Source of the DNA: Marinobacter lipolyticus SM19
Lineage (GTDB): Bacteria; Pseudomonadota; Gammaproteobacteria; Pseudomonadales; Oleiphilaceae
DNA: 64,000 nucleotides
Assembly: GCF_000397065.2 (NCBI RefSeq)
Contig: NZ_KE007326.1
Span: 322,124 to 386,123, forward strand
Reading direction: 5' to 3'
Part shown: positions 9,912-19,249 of the stretch, piece by piece
How the letters are laid out: each line of letters begins with the position of its first letter
Numbering within the stretch: position 1 is the stretch's first letter
The notes under the pieces: generated by a model
What the model was told of the DNA's origin: nothing
Database searches by the model: none
Seen by the model: the letters and a program-made list of their open reading frames with translations, nothing else
Made by a program: the position numbers and the translations under genes

Positions 9912-10145
9912 ATGAAAGTTACTGATCTGCCAAAACACTGGGAAAACAAGAAAGAAGACGTCGAACGGACCCACGACTACAACCTGCGACTGCCGCTGGA
10001 AGATGCCGCACGGATCGCAGCTCTGGCGGAACTCTATCCGGACCGGTCGGAGAGCGACATCCTCAATGATATGATCGGGGCCGCTCTGGATGATCTGGTC
10101 AGGCAGAGTCCGCTAAAGGATAAACTCGAAGGGAAAGAAAAGTAG
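9912..10145 (+). CDS. Small conserved protein, paralogue of the gene at 10218
   Basis: This 77-residue soluble protein begins with MKVTDLPKHWE and contains a predicted helix-turn-helix-like stretch RIAALAELYPDRSESDIL followed by IGAALDDL. It has a strong start: AAGGAG five bases before the ATG. It resembles the convergent neighbour at 10218-10562 over most of its length, but is shorter because it lacks that protein's C-terminal extension. I recall Pseudomonas proteins of this type labelled 'type 1 pili tip component'. Nothing here supports that label: no signal peptide, no cysteines and no pilus genes nearby. Function unknown. Confidence 0.75.
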   Translation: MKVTDLPKHWENKKEDVERTHDYNLRLPLEDAARIAALAELYPDRSESDILNDMIGAALDDLVRQSPLKDKLEGKEK

Positions 10146-10161
10146 CGCAGAAGGCTTTGAT

Positions 10162-10184
10162 TCGGGGTGGCGCAACCACCCCGA
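10162..10184. terminator. Hairpin between convergent paralogous genes
   Basis: A perfect nine-base stem TCGGGGTGG/CCACCCCGA with loop CGCAA lies between two convergent small genes. No T tract follows on either strand, so it may block transcription only in combination with other signals, or protect 3' ends. Confidence 0.45.
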
Positions 10185-10217
10185 CGGGAGAAGCCAGCGT
10201 TCAGCGAAGCTGCGTGG

Positions 10218-10562
10218 TCAGGCGACAGACTCCAGCTGACGGGCCTTCAGACGCTGGATGTGCTTCTGGCTAAGACTGACGAAGCGTGGGGTCATCCCCT
10301 GATCCTCGTAAATCTCAAAACCGTCCTCATCGTAAGCCACCACCTTGGTTCCCTCAACATACGGGAAACTGGTCTCCAGCTCATCCAGGGAGGCGGAAAT
10401 CAGGTCTCGCATCAGGTCCTGGGATGACTTCATCGGATAAAGCGCGGCGAGCTTTTCCAGTCGCTTATGATGCTGGTCAGACAACTCCATAAAATAGGCA
10501 TCCCGGGTCAGACGTCCCCGTGCATGCTTATCCCAGTAATTGACCAGATCTTTGATTTTCAT
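10218..10562 (-). CDS. Small conserved protein, paralogue of the gene at 9912
   Basis: The 114-residue product starts MKIKDLVNYWDKHA and shares with the 9912 gene the pattern xDLxxxW near the start, then LAALYPMKSSQDLMRDL and SASLDELE. It continues with an acidic segment (VVAYDEDGFEIYEDQG) and a basic helix (PRFVSLSQKHIQRLKARQLE) missing from its paralogue. An AGGAG sequence precedes the ATG by nine bases. The basic helix could bind nucleic acid or a membrane, but this is a guess. Cytosolic, function unknown. Confidence 0.78.
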   Translation of the reverse strand: MKIKDLVNYWDKHARGRLTRDAYFMELSDQHHKRLEKLAALYPMKSSQDLMRDLISASLDELETSFPYVEGTKVVAYDEDGFEIYEDQGMTPRFVSLSQKHIQRLKARQLESVA

Positions 10563-10696
10563 GTGCCTTCACTCCTGCATCTTCTCTGCGGCCTACGGCG
10601 CACTGATTAAGTGCATCCGTTTCAGGAAGTGTAGACGAAGGAAACGCACGCAGGGACAACAAATTGGTAACGGATTGTACCTACCTGCTTCTGTTT

Positions 10697-11539
10697 TCAG
10701 AGTTTTTCCACGCCCTTTACCTGCTGCCAGATGGCATCCAGAGCGTCCAGGGTTTCATTGTCCAGATTACGACCTTCATCCTCCAGGCGCCGCTCAATGG
10801 CACGAAAACGTGCATCAAATTTGTGATTGGTTCGATTCAGCGCCTGCTCAGGATTCACTTTCATGAACCGTGCCAGGTTAACGCAGACAAACAGCAGGTC
10901 TCCCAGTTCATCTTCAACTGCATCCCGGGCACCGGAGCGGTTTTCGGCCGCGTACCAGGCCTCCTTGAGCTCATCGATTTCCTCGTGAAGCTTGTCGAAT
11001 ACCGGTTCAATATCCGGCCAGTCAAAGCCATGGTTGGCAGCCCGCTTCTGCAGTTTTTCCGCACGGGCCATGGCCGGCAGGGTCCGGGCAATACCGTCCA
11101 GCCGACTGCTGCCGCTGGCTTCCGGCTTGGGATTCAGCGCTCGCTCTTCCGCCTTGATTCGCTCCCAGCTTGCCTTGATTTCAGCCTCACCAGGCCGATT
11201 ATCGGGGTCCACACGACTCTCAAGGGTGCCATCAGGGAAAACATGGGGATGGCGACGCACCAGCTTGCGCACCAGGTTGTCCACCACCGAATTGAAATCA
11301 AAGTGCCCCTGCTCCCGGCCCATCTGGGTGTAGAAAATCACCTGAAACAGCAGGTCCCCCAACTCGTCTTCAAGGTGGGGGTAATCGGCTCGCTCTATGG
11401 CATCCGCCACTTCGTAGGCTTCTTCCAGAGTGTGAGGAACGATGGTTTTAAAGGTCTGCCTGGTATCCCAGGGACAACCGGTCTCGGGGTCCCGCAATCG
11501 GGCCATCAGGGTTTTCAGGTCCTCAATCGAGTAACTCAT
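10697..11539 (-). CDS. mazG: Nucleoside triphosphate pyrophosphohydrolase MazG
   Basis: MazG hydrolyses NTPs to NMP and pyrophosphate, and in E. coli lowers ppGpp during starvation. The 280-residue protein has the two tandem MazG domains of the full-length form. The first contains HTLEEAYEVADAIE and LEDELGDLLFQV; the second contains LHEEIDELKEAW and VEDELGDLLFVCVNLAR. These supply the EExxE and ExxD metal ligands. Its ATG overlaps the relA stop as ATGA, so the two genes of ppGpp metabolism are translationally coupled. Confidence 0.95.
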   Translation of the reverse strand: MSYSIEDLKTLMARLRDPETGCPWDTRQTFKTIVPHTLEEAYEVADAIERADYPHLEDELGDLLFQVIFYTQMGREQGHFDFNSVVDNLVRKLVRRHPHVFPDGTLESRVDPDNRPGEAEIKASWERIKAEERALNPKPEASGSSRLDGIARTLPAMARAEKLQKRAANHGFDWPDIEPVFDKLHEEIDELKEAWYAAENRSGARDAVEDELGDLLFVCVNLARFMKVNPEQALNRTNHKFDARFRAIERRLEDEGRNLDNETLDALDAIWQQVKGVEKL

Positions 11540-13773
11540 CCTCGCTTGCGCCTCACGTCAATAATGTTGGGCAGGTTGCGTATCTGGGCCAATAACTTCG
11601 CCAATTGTTCAAGACTGGAGATCTCGACGGTGACGGTCATTGTTGCGGTGTTTTCATCTTTGTTGCTGAGCGTGTTCAGGGACAACACATCGCTCTTGGA
11701 AGACGACAACACCTGGGTGATATCCCGCAACAGCCCCGAACGATCATAAGCCTGGATTTCAATGTCCACCGGATAGACCGAAGCTGGCTGGCCACCCCAG
11801 CTCACCTCAATGATCCGGTTCGGCTCCACATCCCGAAGGTTCAGGAAGGTGATGCAGTCCTGCCGGTGTACGGTCACTCCGCGGCCGACGGTTATGTAGC
11901 CCCCGATATCGTCCCCTGGTAACGGCTTGCAGCACTTTGCCACCTGGGTCTTGAGCTTGCCCACACCAAGGATCCGGATATCGGACTCGGTATCGTAGGG
12001 GCGGCGACGCTGACCGCTGAGCTTGAGATCCAACTGATGGGACTTGGGCTCCAGCATCTGCTGTGCGACGTTGGCCACGTGGGTAGGGCGCAGGTCTCCA
12101 GCACCAACCGCCGCGAACATATCCTCCGCATCATGGCAATTAACCTTGCGGGCAAGGTCCCCGAGATCAACATCGTAGAGGGACAGGCGGCGGAACTCAT
12201 CCTCGAGAATGGCTCGTCCGTCCAGGACATTACGATCGCGATCCTGCTCCTTGAACCAGTGAGTCACTTTCGCCCGGGCCCGGGATGTCTGGATATAGCC
12301 CAGACTTGGATTCAGCCAGTCACGGCTTGGCGCCGGGTTGTTGGAGGTCAGGATAAACACCTGATCGCCGGTTTTAAGCGGATAGGTCAGAGGCACAATC
12401 CGACTGTTGACCCGGGCCCCACGACAGGCGTGGCCAATCTCGGTATGGACCCGGTAGGCAAAGTCCACCGGAGTGGCCCCCTGGGGCAGGTCCACCACAT
12501 GCCCTTCGGGTGTGAAGACGTATACCCGATCGGACGCCACATCGCTTTTCAGATGGTCGGCCAGCCCTGACAGATCACCCAATTCTTCCTGCCATTCCAG
12601 AACCTGACGTAACCAGTTGATCTTGGCGTCGTATCCGGTAGAGCGATTACCTTTGTCCGTCCCCTTGTAAAGCCAATGGGCACACACACCCAGCTCCGCT
12701 TCTTCGTGCATCTTGTGGGTACGGATCTGCACCTCCATGACCTTCCCCTCAGGGCCAATCACGGCGGTGTGCAGGGACTGGTAGCCATTTTCCTTGGGAT
12801 TGGCGATGTAGTCGTCAAATTCGTTGGGAATGTGCCGCCATAACGTGTGCACGATACCCAGTGCCGCATAGCAGTCCCGCACTTCAGGCACCAGCACCCG
12901 CACCGCCCGGACGTCATAGACCTGGGAAAAATCGATGCCCTTGCGGCGCATCTTCCGCCAAATACTGTAGATGTGCTTGGCGCGACCCGATAACTCACCC
13001 TCGATGCCGAAGTTCTTGAGCTCGGTTTTCAGGGTGTCGAGTACACGGCGGATATAGCCCTCACGGTCAAGACGTTTCTCGTCCAGGAGCTTGGCAATTT
13101 TCTTGTAAGCCGAGCCATGGAGGTACCGGAAGGACAAATCTTCCAGCTCCCACTTGATGTGCCCGATGCCCAGCCTGTGAGCCAGTGGCGCATAGATATC
13201 AAACACCTCGCGGGCCACCCGCATACGCTTTTCTTCGGAGGCGTTCTTGACCGCCCGAATGGCACAGGTTCGTTCCGCGAGTTTGATCAGCGCCACGCGA
13301 ACATCGTCAATCATGGTCACCAGCATCTTGCGGACATTGTCGAGCTGACCTTCACTCTGCCCCAGCACATTGCCCTTCAGCGGGTGATGGATTGAGGAAA
13401 TAGCAGCCATCTGCTGAACGCCATTGATCAGTCCGGCAACCTCATCACCAAACTCCTTGCGGATTTCCTCAAGGGGTACACGCTCCTCGCGCACCGCACG
13501 GTAAAGTATCGCTGCAACCAGACTGGCCTGGTCAAGGTGAAGTTCCACCAACACCTGTGCCATTTCAATGCCGGTGCGGAAGCTGCTGGCCCCCTCGGTC
13601 CACAGGCGATCCTCGCGAAAGGCCTGCAAATCAATCTCTGCAGCTTTCTCACAGGCGCGGCGAAACTGGTCCACATTCTCCAGTCGCGTTTGTGATTCGA
13701 TCTGGCGCACCCAGCGCCCGATATCCACCTGACCATCGCCGGTGATTGCGTAATCTTCGCGAACTTTTACCAT
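11536..13773 (-). CDS. relA: GTP pyrophosphokinase RelA
   Basis: RelA makes (p)ppGpp on stalled ribosomes during amino-acid starvation. The 745-residue protein has the long RSH layout. An N-terminal hydrolase-like domain lacks the catalytic HD pair (AAILYRAVREERV, as expected for monofunctional RelA). A synthetase domain follows (YDVRAVRVLVPEVRDCY, then NPKENGYQSLHTAV and VMEVQIRTHKMHEEAE). Next come a TGS domain (VYVFTPEGHVVDLPQG), a Cys-containing region (KCCKPLPGDDIGGY) and a C-terminal ACT domain (DRSGLLRDITQVLSSSK). mazG overlaps its 3' end; rlmD lies upstream on the same strand. Confidence 0.97.
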   Translation of the reverse strand: MVKVREDYAITGDGQVDIGRWVRQIESQTRLENVDQFRRACEKAAEIDLQAFREDRLWTEGASSFRTGIEMAQVLVELHLDQASLVAAILYRAVREERVPLEEIRKEFGDEVAGLINGVQQMAAISSIHHPLKGNVLGQSEGQLDNVRKMLVTMIDDVRVALIKLAERTCAIRAVKNASEEKRMRVAREVFDIYAPLAHRLGIGHIKWELEDLSFRYLHGSAYKKIAKLLDEKRLDREGYIRRVLDTLKTELKNFGIEGELSGRAKHIYSIWRKMRRKGIDFSQVYDVRAVRVLVPEVRDCYAALGIVHTLWRHIPNEFDDYIANPKENGYQSLHTAVIGPEGKVMEVQIRTHKMHEEAELGVCAHWLYKGTDKGNRSTGYDAKINWLRQVLEWQEELGDLSGLADHLKSDVASDRVYVFTPEGHVVDLPQGATPVDFAYRVHTEIGHACRGARVNSRIVPLTYPLKTGDQVFILTSNNPAPSRDWLNPSLGYIQTSRARAKVTHWFKEQDRDRNVLDGRAILEDEFRRLSLYDVDLGDLARKVNCHDAEDMFAAVGAGDLRPTHVANVAQQMLEPKSHQLDLKLSGQRRRPYDTESDIRILGVGKLKTQVAKCCKPLPGDDIGGYITVGRGVTVHRQDCITFLNLRDVEPNRIIEVSWGGQPASVYPVDIEIQAYDRSGLLRDITQVLSSSKSDVLSLNTLSNKDENTATMTVTVEISSLEQLAKLLAQIRNLPNIIDVRRKRG

Positions 13774-13831
13774 ATCGGCTTTATTATTCCCGGTTATTCA
13801 CCCGGCCATCCCTGACCGGCTGGTTAATCTG

Positions 13832-15172
13832 TCACTGATCGTCACGCTCAAACAGCGCAATGGACTCCACATGGGTGGTGTGCGGAAACATGTCCATCAC
13901 TCCCGCCCTCACCAGGCGGTAACCGTTGCGCACCATCACACCCGCGTCCCTGGCCAGCGTGGCGGGGTTACAGGAAACATACACAATACGTTTCGCGCCA
14001 AACGCTGTCAGGTATTCACACACTTCCTGGGCGCCAGACCGGGGCGGATCTATCAGGATCTTGTCGAACCCTTCACCAGCCCACGGCTGGGATGTGAAAT
14101 CCGCCTGCAAATCGGCACCGTGGAAAGTGACATTGTTCAAGCCGTTGAGTTCCGCATTTTCCCGACCACGGACTACCATGGCGTCATCGCCTTCAACGCC
14201 CACCACCTGCCCTGCCTTACGTGCCAAAGGCAGAGTAAAGTTGCCAAGGCCACAGAACAGGTCCAGTACCCGTTCGTTCGGCTGGATATCCAGCCATTCC
14301 ACTGCCCTGTGTACCATGGTGCCATTGATGCCTGCATTGACCTGGGTAAAGTCCATGGGATGAAACTTCATGGTCAGGTCAAATTCTTCAAGACGGTACC
14401 CCAGACGCTCCTCGCCATCTTCGGGCCAGATCCGATGGACGGTATCCGGTCCTTTCGGCTGCAGGTAAATATGCAAATCATGGGCCTGGCCAAACGCAAT
14501 CAAGGCAGCCCGGTCTGAATCACTGAGTTCGTCCATGTTACGGAACACCATCACAGCGGCATCGTCGCCACAGGCGACTTCCACTTGGGCAATGCGACTG
14601 TAGGCATCCAGCTTGTACAGCATGTCACGCAGCGGTGAAATACGCTCTCCAATTCGCGGATCCAGCACTGCGCAGCGGCCAATATCCGTCAGGAAGCTGT
14701 TACGTTTTTCACGGAAGCCCACCAGCACGGAATCCCTGGCCTGGACATAACGAACGCCGAGACGTGCCTTGCGACGATAGCCCAGCGTTTCCGGCGACAA
14801 CATCGGCGCCACCCATTCTTCGGGCTCGATGCCCCCGAAATGGGCAAAGTTTTCCCGGAGTGTGTCTTCCTTGAACTGGATCTGGGCATCGGGCCCCATA
14901 TGCTGGAGGCTACAACCACCGCACAGATCCGCGTACTCGCAGGGAGGAGTCACCCGCGCGGGAGCAGCCTCCAGTACCTCGAGCGTTCGCAGTTCATCGA
15001 ACTTGCTACGGGAACCGACAACTTTCGCCATCACGGTCTCGCCGGGCAAGGCACCATCAACAAACTGGGTCTTGCCGTCCTGACGGGCGATACCCCGGCC
15101 ATCGTGACTCAGGGTTTCAACTACACAATGGACAGGCTCTTTCGGAAGCGCCTTCCTGCGTCTTCTGCTCAT
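13832..15172 (-). CDS. rlmD: 23S rRNA (uracil(1939)-C(5))-methyltransferase
   Basis: RlmD (RumA) methylates U1939 of 23S rRNA using SAM and carries a 4Fe-4S cluster. The 446-residue protein has an N-terminal TRAM domain ([17 protein letters not shown]), cluster cysteines in [10 protein letters not shown] with a fourth in GRCAVLDP, the SAM-binding [14 protein letters not shown], and the catalytic-cysteine region [13 protein letters not shown] basic RRRRK stretch opens the protein. It lies between relA and cysM in the gene order also seen in Pseudomonas. Confidence 0.95.
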   Translation of the reverse strand: MSRRRRKALPKEPVHCVVETLSHDGRGIARQDGKTQFVDGALPGETVMAKVVGSRSKFDELRTLEVLEAAPARVTPPCEYADLCGGCSLQHMGPDAQIQFKEDTLRENFAHFGGIEPEEWVAPMLSPETLGYRRKARLGVRYVQARDSVLVGFREKRNSFLTDIGRCAVLDPRIGERISPLRDMLYKLDAYSRIAQVEVACGDDAAVMVFRNMDELSDSDRAALIAFGQAHDLHIYLQPKGPDTVHRIWPEDGEERLGYRLEEFDLTMKFHPMDFTQVNAGINGTMVHRAVEWLDIQPNERVLDLFCGLGNFTLPLARKAGQVVGVEGDDAMVVRGRENAELNGLNNVTFHGADLQADFTSQPWAGEGFDKILIDPPRSGAQEVCEYLTAFGAKRIVYVSCNPATLARDAGVMVRNGYRLVRAGVMDMFPHTTHVESIALFERDDQ

Positions 15173-15193
15173 ACTGAAATCTCTTGCTGCGGT

Positions 15194-16087
15194 TCAGGCG
15201 CCCGGAAAGACGCCAGTAGAAAGGTAGCGGTCGCCACGATCACAGATAATGGCCACGATCACGGCGTTTTCAACCTGCTTCGACAGTTGCAGGGCCGCGG
15301 CAATCGAGCCACCAGAAGAAACACCGCAAAAAATGCCTTCCTCTCGGGCCAGGGCCCGCATGGTGTCTTCTGCTTCCTGCTGACCAATGTCCAGTACCTG
15401 GTCGACCCGGCTGGCCTCATAGATTTTCGGAAGATAAGCCTCCGGCCAGCGACGAATACCGGGAATAGACGCCCCCTCCTTCGGCTGCAGTCCAATGATA
15501 CGGACATCGGGATTGCGCTCCTTCAGGTACCGGGATACTCCCATAATAGTACCGGTGGTCCCCATGGAACTGACAAAGTGGGTCACCCGCCCGCCGGTCT
15601 GTTCCCAGATCTCAGGGCCGGTGGTGCGATAGTGAGCCAGCGGGTTGTCGGCATTGCTGAACTGATCCAGTACCTTGCCTTTACCCTCTGCCTCCATTTG
15701 CAGGGCCAGGTCTCGGGCTGTTTCCATACCCTCTTCCTTCGACACCGTGACAATTTCCGCACCATAGGCCCGCATGGATGCCCGACGTTCTTCGCTCATG
15801 TTCTCTGGCATGATCAGCACCATCCGGTAACCCTTGATGGCTGCAGCCATGGCCAGGGCGATACCGGTATTGCCACTGGTGGCCTCGATCAGCGTATCAC
15901 CCGGACGGATTTCGCCCCGGCGCTCAGCTTCCTGAATCATGCTCACGGCCGGGCGATCCTTGACCGATCCGGCCGGGTTATTGCCTTCGAGCTTGGCGAG
16001 AATCACATTGCTGGTTTCGCCCGGCAGGCGCTGTAAACGCACCAGCGGTGTATGCCCGACATAGTCTTCTATGGTGGGAAAATTCAT
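15194..16087 (-). CDS. cysM: Cysteine synthase B
   Basis: CysM is a PLP enzyme that forms cysteine from O-acetylserine with sulfide or thiosulfate. The ATG at 16087, preceded by AAAGG at about eight bases, gives 297 residues, normal for CysM. The open frame runs on to 16201, but that extension has no family similarity and I reject it. The PLP lysine lies in NPAGSVKDRPAVSM, the substrate loop is EATSGNTGIALAM, and the phosphate-cupping loop is SSMGTTGTIMGVSRYL. The residue pattern fits CysM better than CysK. Confidence 0.93.
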   Translation of the reverse strand: MNFPTIEDYVGHTPLVRLQRLPGETSNVILAKLEGNNPAGSVKDRPAVSMIQEAERRGEIRPGDTLIEATSGNTGIALAMAAAIKGYRMVLIMPENMSEERRASMRAYGAEIVTVSKEEGMETARDLALQMEAEGKGKVLDQFSNADNPLAHYRTTGPEIWEQTGGRVTHFVSSMGTTGTIMGVSRYLKERNPDVRIIGLQPKEGASIPGIRRWPEAYLPKIYEASRVDQVLDIGQQEAEDTMRALAREEGIFCGVSSGGSIAAALQLSKQVENAVIVAIICDRGDRYLSTGVFPGA

Positions 16088-16348
16088 ATGGGAACCTTTC
16101 TCAAATCTGCCGTTTCCCGGCATGCCAGACAACCAAGCTGACAATCGCCTGTGGTACACTTCCGGATTCGCATGATACGCGTTATAGCCGTCGTCTCCCA
16201 ATACAGCTTCTCGCTATATCCATGACCGGTGGCTATATCCGGGACAAAACCGGGCGGGCAGTACGGCACCGGGTTTCCGGATCATCTATTCTGACAGGGA
16301 AGTAAAGCCAGACTATCTGGCTGGCAACGATAACATCAGGAACACGAT

Positions 16349-19243
16349 ATGCGGCGTTGGGGCATTCGCAAAAAAGTACTGGTGGTGACGCTGGTCCCCA
16401 CCCTTCTGACCACAATTTTACTCGGGCTGTTCTTTACCTACAGCTGGGTCAACAATATTGAAAGTCTGCTACAGGATCGTGGTCAGTCCCTGTCGCGACA
16501 GCTGGCAGCAGGGTCCGAATATGGCCTGTTTACTGCCAACCGAAGCCTGCTGAACAGCCTGTCCAACGCCCTCCTGGAGGAACAGGACGTGCGCTCCATC
16601 ACTTTTTTCAATGGTGAGCGCAAGCGACTCCTGCATACCGGGCCGGGAAGCGCAGATGCCATTTCCCCTAATGATCTCGCAGCAGAGGGCCCCTGGCGCA
16701 TATTCCGCGGTGACAGCACACTGTTTGTCACCCCCGTATTCCTTCAGGACCTGATGATCGAGAGCATGCTGGACCAGGGTGCCGGACAACCTGTCAACGG
16801 CGTACAAGAGCCCTTGGGTTGGGCTGCGGTTGAGATGTCCCATATCCGCACGGAAAAGGAAACCTATAAAGCCCTGCTGATCTCATTGATACTGGTGCTC
16901 GGTGGCGTCATTCTCAGCCTCATCATCGCCATGCGCCTCAGTCGCGCCTTTACCGATCCGGTCTTCGAACTGAACGAAGCGGTAGCCAAGCTCAAGGAAG
17001 GCAAACTGGATACCCGCGTATACACCTCTGCCGGCCCGGAGTTCGAACAGCTGGAATCCGGCCTCAACGCCATGGCGGAGGAGCTGAGCATGGCGCAGGC
17101 GGAAATGCAGCAGAACATTGACCAGGCCACCGAGGATTTGAGAGAAACCCTGGAGACCATCGAAATTCAGAACATCGAACTGGATTTCGCCCGCAAGGAA
17201 GCACTGGAGGCCAGCCGGATCAAATCCGAATTCCTCGCCAACATGTCCCATGAAATACGTACACCACTGAACGGCATTATTGGCTTCACCGAATTGCTGA
17301 TGAAGAGCCCACTGCCGCGACAGCAAAGGGACCACCTGAGCACGATCCGAAAATCCTCGGAAATTCTGCTGACTATCATCAATGACATCCTGGATTTCTC
17401 AAAAATTGAGGCCGGCAAACTGATCCTCGACCGGGTTCCATTCCAGCTCCGGGACATCGTTGAGGATGTCATGGTGATGCTGGCGCCTGCAGCCCACGGC
17501 AAAAATCTCGACCTGGTGCCTCTGGTCTATAATGACGTGCCCGACAACATCATGGGTGATCCCTTGCGGGTCAAGCAGGTCATTACCAATCTGGTCAACA
17601 ATGCCATCAAGTTTACACAGACTGGTGAAGTGGTCCTCCGCGCTAGCCTTGAAGACGAGGATCAGGAAAACAACAAGGTGACCCTGCGCATCAGCATAAC
17701 CGATTCCGGGGTTGGCCTTTCCCGGGCGCAGCAACAATCCCTGTTCAATGCCTTCAACCAGGCGGATGCCTCCACTGCCCGCCAATATGGCGGGACCGGG
17801 CTCGGCCTGGCCATATCCAAGCGACTGGTGGAAGAAATGGGGGGCAAGATCGGCCTGCAAAGCGAGCTTGGCAAGGGGTCCACATTCTGGTTCACGCTGA
17901 CCTCCGAACTGTCCAGCTCTGGCGATACAAGCGCCCCCCAGGATACCCTCCGCGGAGAGCGTGTCATTTACCTGGAACATCAGAAGACCACCGGCCTGGC
18001 GGTGGAGCATATGCTGAAAGAATGGGGAATGACGGTGGATGTGGTCGCTTCTCCCGGTGCCATGCAGGAACAGGTGGAAGAAGCCCAGAGAAGCCAAGCC
18101 GGCTATGCCCTCGCCATTATTGGCATTACCCGGCACCTGCTGAACTCCAGCCAGTACTGTGCCCTGGCACGCAACCTGGAACTGGAGCGCGACTGCCGTA
18201 CACTGCTGCTGACACCAACCCTCGACACCCACGATACCCCCCTGTCCGGACTGGCCAGCGGGCACATTACGAAGCCGGTGTGCCGTAATGCCCTGTATGA
18301 CGAATTACTGTTACTGGTTCACGGTATCAATGACAGACAACAACCGCTGCACGAACAGCAGGCCATGCCTTTCTGGCAACCGACTGGCACCGTCCCGAGG
18401 GTGCTGGCAGTAGACGACAACGAGGCCAACCTGAAACTGGTCATGACCTTGCTGAACGACTGCCAGGTCAACGCGGAAGGCGCTTCCAGTGGTTTTGAAG
18501 CCATCAGCAAGGCTCGCAACAATCCCTTTGACCTGGTCTTTATGGATCTCCAGATGCCAGGTATGGATGGTGTCGAGACCACGGCACGATTGCGCGCCAT
18601 GGATAACAAGACTCATCGCACCCCGGTTATTGCGCTCACTGCCCACGCTCTCGCTGATGAGCAGGATCGGCTGGCTCGCCAGGGATTCGACGGTTATCTC
18701 GCAAAACCGATCAGCAGCGGCCAGTTGGTTGAAACGATCCGGGAATACACTGGCTATTCCTGCGAGATCTCACCACAACCCCATCCCATCCGGGTGCCTG
18801 AGATCAGGGATACCAGTAAGGCGCTGAGGCCATCAACCCGCAAGCTTCAACAGCAATGCGTCAGCGTCGAAGAGAGCATTCAACTGGCGGCTGGCAAGGC
18901 GGACCTCGCCGAGGAATTGTTCAGCATGCTTCTGGAACAGTTGTCGTCGGATGCGGACAAGGTTCAGAGCTTCTGGAAAGAAGGCAACCTCGACCCGCTT
19001 CTGGACTGCGTACATAAGCTGCACGGGGCAACCCGCTACTGCGGAGTGCCAGAACTGAGAGCGGCGGCAAACCAGTTCGAAACCGCACTCAAGTGCTCGT
19101 CATCAGACATGGCCTATCATAAAGATCAGTTGCTGGCGGCAATCGAGAGACTGCAGGTATGGGGCGACCAGACCGACTGGCAGGCGCAGTTCCGCCAGCA
19201 ATCGGAAACGGGCACCGCCGGATCGGGGAACACCTTGGGCTGA
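16349..19243 (+). CDS. gacS: Hybrid sensor histidine kinase GacS/BarA
   Basis: GacS/BarA phosphorylates the response regulator GacA/UvrY to switch on Csr/Rsm small RNAs. The 964 residues contain TM1 (about 10-31), a periplasmic segment, TM2 (about 173-193), HAMP, and a coiled coil leading to the HisKA domain with His301 in NMSHEIRTPLNG. These are followed by an HATPase domain (GTGLGLAISKRLVEEMGG), a degenerate receiver-like region, a true receiver with Asp733 in FMDLQMPGMDG, and an Hpt domain with His889 in HKLHGATRY. The ATG follows AGGAA. The gene is divergent from cysM and ends six bases from pdxJ. No cognate regulator is in the window. Confidence 0.93.
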   Translation: MRRWGIRKKVLVVTLVPTLLTTILLGLFFTYSWVNNIESLLQDRGQSLSRQLAAGSEYGLFTANRSLLNSLSNALLEEQDVRSITFFNGERKRLLHTGPGSADAISPNDLAAEGPWRIFRGDSTLFVTPVFLQDLMIESMLDQGAGQPVNGVQEPLGWAAVEMSHIRTEKETYKALLISLILVLGGVILSLIIAMRLSRAFTDPVFELNEAVAKLKEGKLDTRVYTSAGPEFEQLESGLNAMAEELSMAQAEMQQNIDQATEDLRETLETIEIQNIELDFARKEALEASRIKSEFLANMSHEIRTPLNGIIGFTELLMKSPLPRQQRDHLSTIRKSSEILLTIINDILDFSKIEAGKLILDRVPFQLRDIVEDVMVMLAPAAHGKNLDLVPLVYNDVPDNIMGDPLRVKQVITNLVNNAIKFTQTGEVVLRASLEDEDQENNKVTLRISITDSGVGLSRAQQQSLFNAFNQADASTARQYGGTGLGLAISKRLVEEMGGKIGLQSELGKGSTFWFTLTSELSSSGDTSAPQDTLRGERVIYLEHQKTTGLAVEHMLKEWGMTVDVVASPGAMQEQVEEAQRSQAGYALAIIGITRHLLNSSQYCALARNLELERDCRTLLLTPTLDTHDTPLSGLASGHITKPVCRNALYDELLLLVHGINDRQQPLHEQQAMPFWQPTGTVPRVLAVDDNEANLKLVMTLLNDCQVNAEGASSGFEAISKARNNPFDLVFMDLQMPGMDGVETTARLRAMDNKTHRTPVIALTAHALADEQDRLARQGFDGYLAKPISSGQLVETIREYTGYSCEISPQPHPIRVPEIRDTSKALRPSTRKLQQQCVSVEESIQLAAGKADLAEELFSMLLEQLSSDADKVQSFWKEGNLDPLLDCVHKLHGATRYCGVPELRAAANQFETALKCSSSDMAYHKDQLLAAIERLQVWGDQTDWQAQFRQQSETGTAGSGNTLG

Positions 19244-19249
19244 GGACAT

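Noticed and set aside
10664..11749. Plus-strand frame across mazG and relA
   Set aside because: Antisense shadow; both MazG and RelA are complete.
11536..13773. RelA lacking HD residues as a sign of gene decay
   Set aside because: Loss of the hydrolase HD pair is normal for monofunctional RelA in gammaproteobacteria.
14840..16036. Plus-strand frame across rlmD and cysM
   Set aside because: It spans two real genes on the other strand and has no family similarity.
16088..16201. N-terminal extension of cysM
   Set aside because: Not family-like; the ATG at 16087 with AAAGG upstream fits CysM length.
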